Shown here one piece after another: positions 52,498 through 62,668 of a stretch of 64,000 nt of DNA. This stretch comes from Lewinellaceae bacterium (GTDB lineage: Bacteria > Bacteroidota > Bacteroidia > Chitinophagales > Saprospiraceae). Position 1 is the stretch's first letter. Every line of letters starts with the position of its first letter. Location of the stretch: positions 32,950 to 96,949 of the forward strand of contig JADJSY010000084.1 of the NCBI GenBank assembly GCA_016711435.1, written 5' to 3'. The translations under genes and the position numbers were made by a program. The notes beneath the pieces were generated by a model. That model did no database searches, had not been told where the DNA came from, and worked only from the letters and a program-made list of their open reading frames with translations.

Positions 52498-52907
52498 CAC
52501 CTGATCATCACCCCTTTTCGATCCAGAAACGGGATCTCCGTAAAGTTGATTTCGTCCAGGCTGCCGGGAACGAAAACAAATTTTTTGTCGTACAAATAGT
52601 CGTTGTACGAGAAACTCACCCAGAATTCGCTGGCCAGGTCGAACACTGTTTTCATGACAGGTTCTATTTTCACAATGTCCAGCGGGCCAATTGTTTCCCA
52701 GAAATAGCGCAGGGTGCTGGTGCGCCGTTTTTCGCCGTTGATTTCACCGTAGCCGGTAGAGTTGACCAATACGGACCGGATCGGTTCGTCTTTCAAATTA
52801 ATCAGGTAAGCGTCCCAGAAATCTTCCCAGCCTTCCTCTGACTCCAGCCGCGGCGCCAGGGCGATTGCGAGGTCTTCTACTTTCTGAATTGGGATGTCTT
52901 TGATCAT
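52497..52907 (-). CDS. Conserved hypothetical protein
   Basis: A 136-residue soluble acidic protein: PIQKVEDLAIALAPRLESEE, GWEDFWDAYLINLKDEPIRS, YGEINGEKRRTSTLRYFWET, PVMKTVFDLASEFWVSFSYN and FLDRKGVMIR. Uncharacterised Bacteroidota families look like this; I cannot attach a function. The ATG at 52907 is preferred because the longer frame begins in TTTGAAGG/GGTTTGAG repeat DNA. Its stop comes from a family-E word. It lies between lipB and the repeat array on the same strand and is probably co-transcribed with lipB. Confidence 0.7.
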   Translation of the reverse strand: MIKDIPIQKVEDLAIALAPRLESEEGWEDFWDAYLINLKDEPIRSVLVNSTGYGEINGEKRRTSTLRYFWETIGPLDIVKIEPVMKTVFDLASEFWVSFSYNDYLYDKKFVFVPGSLDEINFTEIPFLDRKGVMIR

Positions 52908-52936
52908 TGTTAGTTGGATGGAGATAGTTGGATGGG

Positions 52937-53053
52937 TTTGAAGGTTTGAGAATGTTTGATGGTTTGAAAGTTTGATGGTTTGAAGTGGTAACTTAAAGCC
53001 AAGAGTTACCACTTCAAACCATCAAACTTTCAAACCATCAAACATTCTCAACC
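52937..53053. repeat. Inverted GGTTTGAAAGTTTGATGG-word hairpin
   Basis: The left arm GAAGGTTTGAGAATGTTTG, GATGGTTTGAAAGTTTGATG, GAAGTGGTAACT is mirrored by AGTTACCACTTCAAACCATC and CAAACATTCTCAACC. Unlike most others it lies between two minus-strand genes. The right arm provides the LipB stop (ENV-stop). Confidence 0.93.
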
Positions 53054-53751
53054 ACCTCACATTCAAAAACACCTGCAAAGTGCCGCTTTATTTTATCTTT
53101 TACTTCCTGTAGGTCCACCGGTCGGCCCAATTCCCGGGCCAATGAGGTGACCGTTTTATCTTCATCGGCGATACCACAAGGTACGATGTAATCGAAGTAT
53201 TCGAGGGGTGTATTTACATTAAAAGCCCATCCGTGGAGGGTTACCCAGCGGCTGAGATGCACCCCGATCGCGCAGATTTTGCGGAAACGGTCGCCTGCGG
53301 CATCGGTAATCCACACACCGGTGAATCCCGGAATTCGTTGGGAATCAATGCCATATTCCGCCAGGGTTCTGATGATTACTTCCTCGATGTTGCGCACATA
53401 GCGGTGTACATCCGTAAAAAAACAATCCAGGTCCAGGATCGGATAACCTACGATTTGTCCCGGGCCGTGAAAAGTAATATCGCCGCCTCGGTTAATCGGG
53501 AAAAACTGAATGCCCCGGCGGGTCATTTCCTCGGCTGAAAGCAGCAGGTGATCCATGGATCCGCTTTTTCCGAGGGTGTAAACGGGCGGATGTTCCACCA
53601 AGAGCAAGTGGTGTGCCTGCGGGTAGGAACCCAGCGGCAAATGCTTGCTATTCAGTTTGTTATCTACTAAATTCCGGTGTAACAGGGTCTGGAAATCCCA
53701 GGCTGCCTGGTAGTCCATTTGACCCAAATCCCGAAAATGTACCGTTTGCAT
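53038..53751 (-). CDS. lipB: Lipoyl(octanoyl) transferase
   Basis: A 237-residue LipB that transfers octanoate from ACP to lipoyl domains. LLLVEHPPVYTLGKSGSMDH, FFPINRGGDITFHGPGQIVG and YPILDLDCFFTDVHRYVRNI are characteristic. RKICAIGVHLSRWVTLHGWA carries the catalytic Lys and FDYIVPCGIADEDKTVTSLA the catalytic Cys. The ATG at 53751 begins the family N-terminus; 13 extra codons upstream are not conserved. LipA was not found in the window. Confidence 0.96.
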   Translation of the reverse strand: MQTVHFRDLGQMDYQAAWDFQTLLHRNLVDNKLNSKHLPLGSYPQAHHLLLVEHPPVYTLGKSGSMDHLLLSAEEMTRRGIQFFPINRGGDITFHGPGQIVGYPILDLDCFFTDVHRYVRNIEEVIIRTLAEYGIDSQRIPGFTGVWITDAAGDRFRKICAIGVHLSRWVTLHGWAFNVNTPLEYFDYIVPCGIADEDKTVTSLARELGRPVDLQEVKDKIKRHFAGVFECEVVENV

Positions 53752-53840
53752 GGCAGTTAAACAGAAATGACGGTGGCTTGTTCCCGGCAAAGTTCGTAAA
53801 AGAAAACGGGCGCTGAAAGAAACACAAGGTCAACTAAATT

Positions 53841-53848
53841 CTACCTTT
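53841..53848 (+). promoter_or_regulatory. -7 box TACCTTTG
   Basis: A strong TAnnTTTG match 30 bases upstream of pyrG, so transcription probably starts near 53855 with a short leader. The divergent lipB gene starts ~90 bases away. Confidence 0.65.
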
Positions 53849-53877
53849 GCATCCCGTAACAATTGCGACCACATACT

Positions 53878-55482
53878 ATGACGAAATACATCTTTGTTAC
53901 GGGCGGCGTGACCTCTTCGCTTGGGAAAGGCATTCTGTGCGCTTCCTTAGCCAAACTGCTACAGGCACGCGGTTTTTCCGTAACCATTCAGAAATTCGAC
54001 CCCTATCTCAACGTCGACCCCGGCACACTCAATCCCTATGAACACGGGGAATGTTACGTGACCGACGACGGCGCAGAAACGGACCTCGACCTCGGCCACT
54101 ACGAACGTTATCTCAATACACCTACTTCACAGGCCAATAACGTCACGACCGGGCGAATTTACCAAACCGTTATCAACCAGGAACGCGAAGGCATGTACCT
54201 CGGCAAAACGGTGCAGATCATCCCACACATCACCGACGAGATCAAACGCCGCATGCTCCTGCTCGGGCAATCCGGCAATTACGACATCGTGCTCACCGAA
54301 CTCGGCGGCACGGTCGGCGACATCGAATCGCTGCCCTATGTCGAGTCGGTGCGGCAGTTGCGCTGGGAACTGGGCCGCGAACACTCGCTGGTGATCCACC
54401 TCACGCTGGTACCGTTTCTCAATGCCGCCAAAGAACTCAAAACCAAACCTACCCAGCACTCGGTTAAGGAACTGCTCAGCCTGGGTGTGCAGCCCGACAT
54501 CCTGGCCTGCCGCACCGAGCATCCGTTGAGTATCGACATCCGCCGAAAACTGGCGCAATTCTGCAATGTGGAAACCAGTTCGGTCATCGAAATGATCGAT
54601 GCGGAAACGATTTACGATGTGCCGTTGCTGCTGCTCAAGGAGCGCCTCGACTCGGTGGTGATTTCCAAACTGCACCTGAAAGACACCAAAGAACCCAACC
54701 TGACATCCTGGAAAAACTTTTTGGGTAAACTCAAAAATCCGCTCCACGAAATCAAGATCGGTCTGATCGGCAAGTACAACGAACTGCCCGATGCCTATAA
54801 GTCCATTTACGAATCATTCGTACATGCAGGCGCTGTAAATGAATGCAAGGTAAAGGTCGTGCCGATCCACGCCGAAGACCTCGAAGGCAACTACAAGGAT
54901 GTGAGCAAGGCGCTGTCCAACCTGAACGGCATTCTGGTCGCGCCGGGTTTCGGCGAGCGCGGTATCGAGGGCAAATTGACGGCCATCCGGTATGCCCGCG
55001 AGTCGAATATTCCGTTTTTCGGGATTTGCCTGGGTATGCAAACGGCCTGCATCGAATTTGCCCGCAACGTGCTGCACATCAAGGATGCGGCGTCCACGGA
55101 AGTGAATCCCAACACCTCGCATCCGGTGATCGACATGATGACCGAACAGAAAAACATCACCCAAAAAGGCGGCACCATGCGCCTGGGCGCTTACGATTGT
55201 GACATCAAGAAAAAAACGTTGGCTTACGCAGCCTATCAATCTGCCCAGATCAGCGAGCGCCACCGCCACCGCTGGGAATTCAACAACGCTTACCTGGAAC
55301 AATTTGAAAAGGCCGGCATGAGTCCGAGTGGCACCAATCCTGATTCTAACTTAGTGGAAATCATGGAGTTGAAAGACCACAAATGGTTTGTGGGCGTGCA
55401 GTTTCACCCGGAACTGAAAAGTACGGTGGAAAACCCGCACCCGTTGTTTGTGGCGTTTGTGAAAGCATGCATAAAACAATAG
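53878..55482 (+). CDS. pyrG: CTP synthase
   Basis: A 534-residue CTP synthase (UTP + ATP + Gln to CTP). The synthase domain shows YIFVTGGVTSSLGKGILCAS (P-loop), KFDPYLNVDPGTLNPYEHGE and DDGAETDLDLGHYERYL. The C-terminal class I glutaminase domain has GILVAPGFGERGIEGKLTAI, FFGICLGMQTACIEFARNVL (nucleophile Cys) and VQFHPELKS with the His-x-Glu pair. It is complete, with the length and order usual for the family. The ATG at 53878 is chosen over an in-frame upstream one. Confidence 0.98.
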   Translation: MTKYIFVTGGVTSSLGKGILCASLAKLLQARGFSVTIQKFDPYLNVDPGTLNPYEHGECYVTDDGAETDLDLGHYERYLNTPTSQANNVTTGRIYQTVINQEREGMYLGKTVQIIPHITDEIKRRMLLLGQSGNYDIVLTELGGTVGDIESLPYVESVRQLRWELGREHSLVIHLTLVPFLNAAKELKTKPTQHSVKELLSLGVQPDILACRTEHPLSIDIRRKLAQFCNVETSSVIEMIDAETIYDVPLLLLKERLDSVVISKLHLKDTKEPNLTSWKNFLGKLKNPLHEIKIGLIGKYNELPDAYKSIYESFVHAGAVNECKVKVVPIHAEDLEGNYKDVSKALSNLNGILVAPGFGERGIEGKLTAIRYARESNIPFFGICLGMQTACIEFARNVLHIKDAASTEVNPNTSHPVIDMMTEQKNITQKGGTMRLGAYDCDIKKKTLAYAAYQSAQISERHRHRWEFNNAYLEQFEKAGMSPSGTNPDSNLVEIMELKDHKWFVGVQFHPELKSTVENPHPLFVAFVKACIKQ

Positions 55483-55485
55483 AAG

Positions 55486-55770
55486 TGAGAGGTGAGAAGC
55501 GAGAGGTGAGATACATCCCCTTTGGCGGCTTTCCTGGTTTTGGCATGGGTTTTTCAGGCCTGTAATCAGCAGCTTGGTGTGTGGTGTTTAAGTGGTTTGG
55601 CCTGGCCTTGGCCTTGATATTTGGGTAAAATTTTCGTAAATGCCAAGGACGCCCGAAACACTAAACACCACACACCAACCATCACGATTACAGGCCTGAA
55701 ACCATGCCAAAAACAGAGAAAGCCGCCAAAGGGGATATCTCACCTCTCTCACCTCTCCTCTCTCTTAATA
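55486..55770. repeat. Composite ~280-bp inverted repeat (copy 2)
   Basis: Outside to inside: GAAGTGAGAGGTGAGAAG, ACATCCCCTTTGGCGGC, TTTTGGCATGGGTTTTTCAG, GCCTGTAATC, TTGGTGTGTGGTGTTTAAG, then mirrored. GCCGCCAAAGGGGATATCTC ends the right arm. It lies between two + strand genes (pyrG and tcdA). Confidence 0.9.
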
Positions 55771-55771
55771 T

Positions 55772-56521
55772 ATGGAATCAACCGAAAAAAAATACGACGT
55801 GCCCCACTGGCTCCAGCGCACCGAACTCTTGCTCGGTGATGCTGCCCTCGAACGGCTGAAAAACCTGCACGTCATGGTGATCGGGCTGGGCGGCGTGGGC
55901 AGTTTTGCCGCCGAATTCCTGGCCCGGGCCGGCGTGGGTCGCATGACGATTGTGGACGGCGACACGGTGGACCTGACCAATACCAACCGCCAGTTGCCCG
56001 CCCTGCACAGCACGGTCGGACAGGCCAAAACGGCCGTCATGGCGGCGCGGATGCTCGACATCAACCCTGATCTCGACCTAACTGTCAAGGAGGAATTTCT
56101 GACGCCCTACACGGTCGGCGACCTGATTACGACGGAGTACGATTATGTGTTCGACTGCATCGACTCGGTGCAACCCAAACAATACGTGATTGTTGCCTGC
56201 AAACAAAAGGGCATCCGCATCGTCAGCAGCATGGGCGCAGGCGGGCGTCTCGATCCTTCCAAAGTACAGATCGCCGATATTTCAGAAACCTACAACTGCC
56301 CGTTCGCGCAAATGGTGCGCAAAGGCCTGAAACGCAAAGGCGTGCGCCGGGGCGTCACCGTCGTGTTCTCCTGCGAACTGGTCGACCGAAAAAATATGAT
56401 GCTCACCGACGGCAGCAAGTTTAAGAAGTCGTTTTATGGGACGATCTCGTATTTGCCCGCGATTTTCGGGTTGTATATGGCGAGCGTGGTGGTGCGGGAG
56501 GTGGCGGGGGGGAAGAAGTGA
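55772..56521 (+). CDS. tcdA: tRNA threonylcarbamoyladenosine dehydratase (TcdA)
   Basis: A 249-residue E1-like enzyme that makes cyclic ct6A37 in tRNAs reading ANN codons. VMVIGLGGVGSFAAEFLARA is the ATP-binding glycine motif, MTIVDGDTVDLTNTNRQLPA is the E1 loop (DxD, Arg, Gln), and VFDCIDSVQPKQYVIVACKQ and VSSMGAGGRLDPSKVQIAD follow. The C-terminus FGLYMASVVVREVAGGKK contains the hydrophobic tail typical of TcdA. The TGA stop is the first codon of a GTGAGAGGTGAG repeat. Confidence 0.96.
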   Translation: MESTEKKYDVPHWLQRTELLLGDAALERLKNLHVMVIGLGGVGSFAAEFLARAGVGRMTIVDGDTVDLTNTNRQLPALHSTVGQAKTAVMAARMLDINPDLDLTVKEEFLTPYTVGDLITTEYDYVFDCIDSVQPKQYVIVACKQKGIRIVSSMGAGGRLDPSKVQIADISETYNCPFAQMVRKGLKRKGVRRGVTVVFSCELVDRKNMMLTDGSKFKKSFYGTISYLPAIFGLYMASVVVREVAGGKK

Positions 56522-56800
56522 GAGGTGAGAAGTGAGAATCATCCCGTTTGGTCACTCTTATGGTTTTGGCTTGGGTTTTTCAGGCCGTGAATCGTGTTTA
56601 GTGTATGGTGTTTAGTGTTTCGGGGGCTTCGCGTTTGGCATTTGTGAAAATTCGACCAAAAGATCAACTATTGCCAAACGCGAAGCCCCCGAAACACTAA
56701 ACACCATACACTAAACACATCTGGCACCAACCAAGCTCAAACTCCTTCCTCAGGAAAGTTTCTCACCTCTCTCTCTCCCCTCTCACCTCTCACTCTCTCC
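56519..56800. repeat. Composite ~280-bp inverted repeat (copy 3) between convergent genes
   Basis: GTGAGAGGTGAGAAGTGAG, ATCATCCCGTTTGG, GGTTTTTCAGGCCGTGAATC, GTGTATGGTGTTTAGTG, GGGGGCTTCGCGTTTGGCA, then TTTGTGAAAATTCG as loop and the mirror. The right outer words supply the PEP synthase stop. Confidence 0.9.
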
Positions 56801-59147
56801 CCTCACCACTATTCTCCATCCCCTTCAGCAGCGCGTCCGCATTAAACGAAATACTGTTGATCCCTTCATTGACCAGGAATTGCGCAAATTCCGGCATATC
56901 GCTGGGCGCTTGTCCGCAGAGGCCGATCTTAGACTGCCTTTGCGGGCGACTGCGGATGGCCCGAAATCAGGCCCATGACGGCCGGGTTCGTTTCATTGAA
57001 CAGATTGCTGACCAAGGCCGAATCGCGGTCGAGGCCGAGGGTGAGTTGCGTGAGGTCGTTGGAGCCGATGGAGAAGCCGTCGAACACGTCGGCAAACTGT
57101 TCGGCCAGGAGCACATTGCTCGGGATTTCCACCATGACGTAGATTTCGAGGCCGTTTTGGCCCTGTTCGAGGCCGAATTCCCGCATCGTTTCGATCACTA
57201 ATTTACCTTCTTCCACCGTGCGGCAGAACGGGATCATCAGTTTGACATTGGTAAACCCCATTTCTTCGCGCACCCGTTTCATGGCCTTGCATTCGAGCGC
57301 GAAGCCGTCTTTGTACAGCGGAGAATAGTAGCGCGATGCGCCCGGAAACCGATCATCGGGTTTTCTTCAATCGGCTCAAACTGTGTGCCGCCGCCGAGGT
57401 TGGCGTATTCGTTGCTTTTAAAATCGCTCATCCGAACAATGACGTCGTGCGGGTGAAAAGCGCAGGCGATGGTGGCTACACCCTGGGCAAGTTTGTCCAC
57501 GAAATAGTCTTTTTTATCGCGGTAATGCCGGGTGATTGCAGCGATTCCTCCTTGACCACCCCGGTTTTGATTTGTTCAAAACGGGTCAGTGCCAGCGGGT
57601 GCACCTCGATGTGGTGGGTAATGAGAATTCCATGCGCAGGCCCGACGCCGCGATTGGGTAAAAATGACTGCTGAAAGCCAGCGAGGATCACCGAGAATAA
57701 GCATCGGCGCCGTTTCCGGCATTTTCAGCCCGGTGATGTCTTTTCCGTGACTGTCCATTCGGCTTTTCCGGCGTAGACAAAACCCGTTTTCCCTTCCGCA
57801 CAGGACACGGTGATGATGTCGCCATCGTGGATGGAGTCCGTGGCGTCGCCGCAGCCGACAATGGCGACCGTGCCCAGTTCGCGGGCGACAATAGCGGCGT
57901 GGCTGGTGCGCCCGCCTTTGTTGGTCACGATAGCGGCGGCCCGTTTCATGATCGGATCCCAGTCGGGATTGGTGATGTCGGTCACCAGCACTTCGCCTTC
58001 CTCCAGGAGATGCGCTTCTTCGGGCGAAGCGCAGCAACCTGGCCCTGAAAGCAATTTTTCACCCAGCGCAATGCCTTCCGTCAGTTTTTTTCCTTTCGAC
58101 CGGATATTGTACGTGCGCACCACGGTATGGGTGCTTTTGCCGGCATGGACAGTTTCCGGGCGGGCCTGCACAATGTACAGTTTGCCCGATTGTCCGTCTT
58201 TGGCCCATTCCAATGTCCATCGGTTTGCCGTAGTGCTGCTCGATTTGAACGCACCATTTGGCCAGCGTAGCCACGTCCGCATCGGAAACGGAAAACGCAT
58301 CGCGTTTTTTCTCCGGCGTGGGTAAGTTTTGAACGGTGACGCCGGAACCCGGCTCGGCATACACCATCGTCCACTTCCTTTTCACCGATTTTTCTGGATA
58401 GCGGGGTTGAACCGGGTATGAATATGCGGTTTGAAAAACACAAACTCGTCGGGTGGAGCGGCCCTGCACGATATTTTCGCCCAGCCCGTAAATGCTGTTG
58501 ATCACCACCACTTTGTCGAAACCCGTGTCGGGGTCGAGGGTGTGCCTCACCGGAAGCGGCGAGGTCGGAGCGCACCATTTTCTGCACGCCCAGGAAATGG
58601 CCACGTCGATATTGCCGAATCCCTGGTCTTCGCGATATTTGATGGCGCGGTTGGTGAACAGGGGACGTAAAACGCCGATGCACCGTGTCGACTAATGCAT
58701 CTTCGCCGCTGATGTTCAAAAACTCTCCAATTGTCCGGCAAAACTGGCGGAAGGCAGGTCTTCCCGCAGTGGCGCTGCTGCACGGCCAGCGAAATATCGG
58801 CGCCTTCCGCGCACACAAAGCGCGGTAGGCTTCCTTGATTTCGGTCTCTACGGCTTTCGGAAGCGGCGCGTTGGTAATCAGATTCCGCGCCGCCAGCCCC
58901 ACTTCATGCAGGTTGGAAAACTGGTCGGTATCTAATTTCCCGGCAATGTCGGCCAAAAGCCTGGCGCAATTTATTTTCTTCCAGAAACACCCGGTACGCT
59001 TCGGCGGTGACGGCAAAACCATCGGGCACCAAAATGCCCTGGGGCGTGAGTTGGGAGAACATTTCCCCCAGCGAGGCACATTTTCCCACCCACCAGTGCA
59101 AGTTCGTGGATAGAAATATCGGCGAAATTTTTGATAAATAAAGGCAT
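56790..59147 (-). CDS. ppsA: Phosphoenolpyruvate synthase, with many frameshifts
   Basis: On the minus strand, pieces in several frames assemble to PEP synthase (pyruvate + ATP to PEP, AMP and phosphate). They are MPLFIKNFADISIHELALVG, ASLGEMFSQLTPQGILVPDG, VVVINSIYGLGENIVQG, GILVTHHIEVHPLALTRFEQ and the phospho-His domain GGRTSHAAIVARELGTVAIV. C-terminal pieces include LIGNRHPMIGFRA-like text, FTNVKLMIPFCRTVEEG, LSIGSNDLTQLTLGLDRDS and KIGLCGQAPSDMPEFAQF. At least eight single-base indels must be repaired across 2.36 kb. All catalytic regions remain, so I treat it as one functional gene read from poor sequence. The stop is repeat-supplied. Confidence 0.85.
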
Positions 59148-59253
59148 GGTATCGCGATATTTGGTCAGGCTGGAAATGGTCTTAAAATTCATTTCAAAGT
59201 TGGCCTTACCATGCTTGCCTTTATAATGATAGTGGTCAGGGGAAAGATGATTT

Positions 59254-59371
59254 TTAGTTATGAGTTATGAGTTATGAGTTATTGGGGTTTCAGGCTGGAA
59301 TGGAACTATGCCATCCATTTTCCCCATTCAGCCTGAAACTCCAAACTCATAACTCATAACTCATAACTCAT
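59254..59371. repeat. Inverted GAGTTATGAGTTATG-word hairpin
   Basis: TAGTTATGAGTTATGAGTTA and GGGGTTTCAGGCTG pair with CAGCCTGAAACTCC and ATAACTCATAACTCATCC. Between two minus-strand genes; its right arm encodes the last residues (GMSYEL) of the upstream glycosidase. Confidence 0.9.
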
Positions 59372-60992
59372 CCCCAAAAAGGTATCCGAACAGTTTCCTT
59401 CTTCTTCTTGCCTTACTGGCCGTTTTTTGACAAAAACGAGTTCACTGCTATAACTTTCCACATTGGGGCGATTGAATGCCGTCACCACGTAGGTATAGTA
59501 TTCACCTTCTACCGCCGTCTGATCTTCAAAGGTCCATTTTTCTGCATCAGCGTTAAATGCCGTCGTAGCGAGGAGGTTACGCGGATTACCGAAAGTCACC
59601 GACCGTCTCCCCCTGAAAACGGTAGATTGCAAAATAGTAGGGCATTTGTTCGGCAGCAATCACATCGCAAATATTCCAGGCTGGTTTAACGGGGCTGGCG
59701 GGCCTTGCACCCGGCAAATCTGGGGCGTGGCGGGCGGTATTTTGGAAAGCGCAACAGATGGCGGCACCAACGATGGCGTTTAAACAGGCTCTTTATCAGG
59801 GGAGTCCTGCACCCCAACGGATTGCGCAGGAGTGGTCTGACGGAGAAGAAAAGGCTGCCGTTTACATTCGGATTACTGCGATTGAGCGTAATCTGGCGTT
59901 TGATTTCATCGGGTCGGCTCAGTTGACATCGTTGGGGGCGTTGTTGATTTTATACGCCGGCATGGCCGATATACAATTGTTTGCCGTAGGTGTTTTGCTC
60001 CACCAGCTACCAGTATTTCATAATCAGCCGGCACAAAACCGATGCTCCAGTACAATTGCGGGGCCGCATAATCGATCCCGCCGTTTTTCATCCAGAGCAG
60101 CACGTCGGCATCCAGATCGTCGTAGCAGGTCACCCGGCACGGGTGTCAGAGCCCATGAGGGATCGACCTCGCGGTTGCGCCAGACGCCGAACGGCCTAAC
60201 CCCGAATCGCACATACGGTTTTGGTTTTAATATTCCTGGACACCCCTGAAATCAAACGGTTGACATTGTCGCGCCGCCAGTCTTCCACATTGGTGAATCC
60301 GCGCGGGTCTGCCGCAAACTCGTTGTAGTCATTCAGCGTTTCGCCGGGTTCTTTGTACGGATAAAAATAGTCGTCGAAATGGACGCCGTCCACGTCGTAG
60401 CGCAGCACAATGTCTTTCACCACACGACCAAGTATTGCCACTGGAAGGTTGGCCGGATTGAAAATAAAAAAAAAAGCGGCGGCCATAGCGGAAAAACCAT
60501 TGCGCCTCGCGGACACCTGGCAAGGAACGCAGCGGTGGATGGGCGATAAAGCGAGTTATCGAGATCCAGCGTGCCCGGTACGGGTTCAGCCAGGCATGAA
60601 ACTCCATGCGCCGGGCGTGGGCCGACTGGATCATGTTATTCCATCGGATCGTACGTCGAATCGGCAAGCGCTCGCCCTGTTGCTTACGTCAGAACTTGCT
60701 CCAGGGCACATTAAGCATTTATGCATGGCATCGCCGGCAGGACGAATCTGCACAAAAACGCATTCATGTTCATCGCTTTCACGACGTTGAGCAGACGTCA
60801 AACTCCATTTTCTGCCGATCCACGGTTAAACCCGGTCGGAAGGCCAGTCGATATTGAAACTGGTAGCGATCCAGGCCCCTCAGCAGCCTCAGCTACCGCG
60901 CGGTGTGCATCGTTGACTCAGGCGTTTTGCGTCGTCCGCAAAACACCCCAAACAGAGATAAATAATCGGGAAAAACGAAAAAATTGCTTCAT
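59354..60992 (-). CDS. GHL10-type glycoside hydrolase with C-terminal Fn3-like region, frameshifted
   Basis: Fragments on the minus strand order as a GHL10 (DUF187) TIM-barrel glycosidase: an N-terminal hydrophobic MKQFFRFSRLFISVWGVL, RGLDRYQFQYRLAF, VDRQKMEFD, HARRMEFHAWLNPYRA, the signature DIVLRYDVDGVHFDDYFYPY, NDYNEFAADPRGFTNVEDWR, GGIDYAAPQLYW, and a C-terminal Fn3-like stretch TFEDQTAVEGEYYTYVVTAF. Family members degrade or recycle cell-wall or glycan chains. At least seven indels break the frame. The start is taken from MKQFF at 60992 and the stop from repeat DNA at 59354. Confidence 0.78.
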
Positions 60993-61139
60993 AACACGCT
61001 GGTTTTGGGGGTAAATGTATGGTATATGGTTGAAAGGTTGATGGGTTTTAGGTTGATAAGTTTATGGTTGACGGGTTTATGATCAATGAAGCCCACAATT
61101 TTTCGGACTTTTGCCGTCCATAACGGATAACTACTTACT

Positions 61140-62089
61140 GCCATCTTAACACGCCCAGAATTACAACATCCTATTTCCGTCAGCGAACTCGCATAACTTT
61201 CAGGCACAAGTCATTGGGACGCGACTCTTTCGGCGACCGGTATCAATGAAATCCACAAGGTGGAACCCGGCGATATCGCTTTTTCTGGCGTGAAAAAATA
61301 TTTTGAAAAACGCTTTCCAGCCCCGCAACAGTGGTCCTGCTCAATGAAGTAGCCAATAGAGTGCCCGCCGGGAAAGGTCATTTAGTCGTGCCCCAACCCT
61401 TTGAAGCGTACGATTCCTGGTGCGTGAATACCGCCCTTTCGAACCGATCACCGAAGCCGTCAGCCGACACTGCCGACATCCATCCCACCGTGGTGCTCGG
61501 GCCGGGTGTGGTCATTGCCAACCATGTCCGCATCGGCGCTTACGCCACACATTCAGGCCAAAATACATCGCGAATACACGGGAAATCGGTGAATATGTGA
61601 GCATCCCAGGCCGAAACTCTACCATCGGTTCCGACGCTTTTTATTACAAAAACAACCCGACGGTTCTTTAAGTGGCGCTCCGGCGGCGCGGGTAATTCTT
61701 GAAAACCGGGTCGACATTGGCGCAGGCTGCCCATCAACAAAGGCGTGAGCGGCGATAACACGCATCGGCGAAGGCAGCAAAACTCGATTGCCAGATTCAT
61801 ATCGGCCACAGTGTGATCGGAAAAAACTGCCTGTTGCCGACCAGGTGGGTATCGGCAGAAAAACCATTATTGAAGACAATGTGGTGCTGTACGGACAAGT
61901 AGGCTATCGGCCCGAGGCCATTTCAAATCGGCAAAGGCGCCGTCTATCCTGGCCAGCCGGCGTTTCCCAAATCGGCGGAAGGCGGCAAAACGTATTCGGC
62001 GCGCCGGCCGAGGAAGTTACGCGACAAATACTTAGGAACTGGCTGCGCTGCGGCAATTGCCGGATTTGATTCGGAAAATGAGGGAGTGA
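61140..62089 (+). CDS. lpxD: UDP-3-O-acylglucosamine N-acyltransferase (LpxD), frameshifted
   Basis: Pieces in several frames spell LpxD, which adds the second acyl chain in lipid A synthesis: PISVSELA, VVLLNEVANRVPAG, VVPQPFEAYDS, VREYRPFEPITEAVS, TADIHPTVVLGPGVVIANHV, RIGAYATH, TIGSDAFYYKNN, and a hexapeptide left-handed beta-helix. VGIGRKTIIEDNVVLYGQVG, VFGAPAEEV and LPDLIRKMRE-stop complete it. At least nine indels are needed. The start near 61140 is uncertain because no ATG is readable there. LPS genes elsewhere in the window (rfaE2, gmhB) fit. Confidence 0.85.
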
Positions 62090-62124
62090 GGTTTTTGGGT
62101 TATTCGTTATTCGTATTGAATAGT

Positions 62125-62178
62125 GAGTAGCGTCCAGTTAGAAGAACAATTACGGTGTTCTTCAACTGGACGCCACTC
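62125..62178. repeat. Inverted repeat GAGTAGCGTCCAGTTAGAAGAAC
   Basis: The left arm pairs with GTTCTTCAACTGGACGCCACTC around a 10-base loop. It lies in the convergent gap between LpxD and a GNAT gene. CCACCACCACC words follow and reach the GNAT stop. Confidence 0.85.
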
Positions 62179-62181
62179 CAC

Positions 62182-62668
62182 TCACCACCCACCACCACCA
62201 CCAAGCAAATACGCCATCATCACCTCATCCATATATCGGTTTTCGCTTTTCAGCCAGAGTAGTCGCGCAGGACGCCTTCTTTTTGAAAAACTGTCTGTTC
62301 GTACAGCACAGGCTTTTTCATTGATATGCGCAACGCGCCAGTTCGATGCGCGTAGCCCCGGTCTTTCTAACTGATGATTTCCAGCAACATCTGCGATCCA
62401 AACCGCGCTCCGAATAGTCGGGTGGATAGCAACGCCACCCAGATACGCAATGTGGCTGGTGCGGAAGTTCAGGGGAATCAGTTTGAACATACCCTCGGAA
62501 TACCTTCCTTACAAAAATATACAGCAACCCTTTCGCCTGTAAGTCATCGAAAATAGCCGCAAAATCCGGACGCATCCGACATTTCACACAGCAGAAATGG
62601 GTTGGTCAGCGGATGGAAATAGAGGTGCGGATGAATTCGTAATCGTCCGGTGTCGCTTGTCTGACCAT
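62182..62668 (-). CDS. GNAT family N-acetyltransferase, frameshifted
   Basis: Minus-strand pieces read as a GNAT: MVRQATPDDYEFIR (from the ATG at 62668), HPLTNPFLL, FAAIFDDLQAKGLLYIF, LIPLNFRTSHIAYLGGVAIH, PDYSERG, RVAHINEKAC, LWLKSENRYMDEVMMAYLL. The HP(D)YSERG acetyl-CoA loop is degraded by indels. The ATG directly follows the phosphoglucomutase stop (TAAATG), so both genes form a unit. The last residues, GGGGGW, are repeat-like. The acceptor is unknown. Confidence 0.7.
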
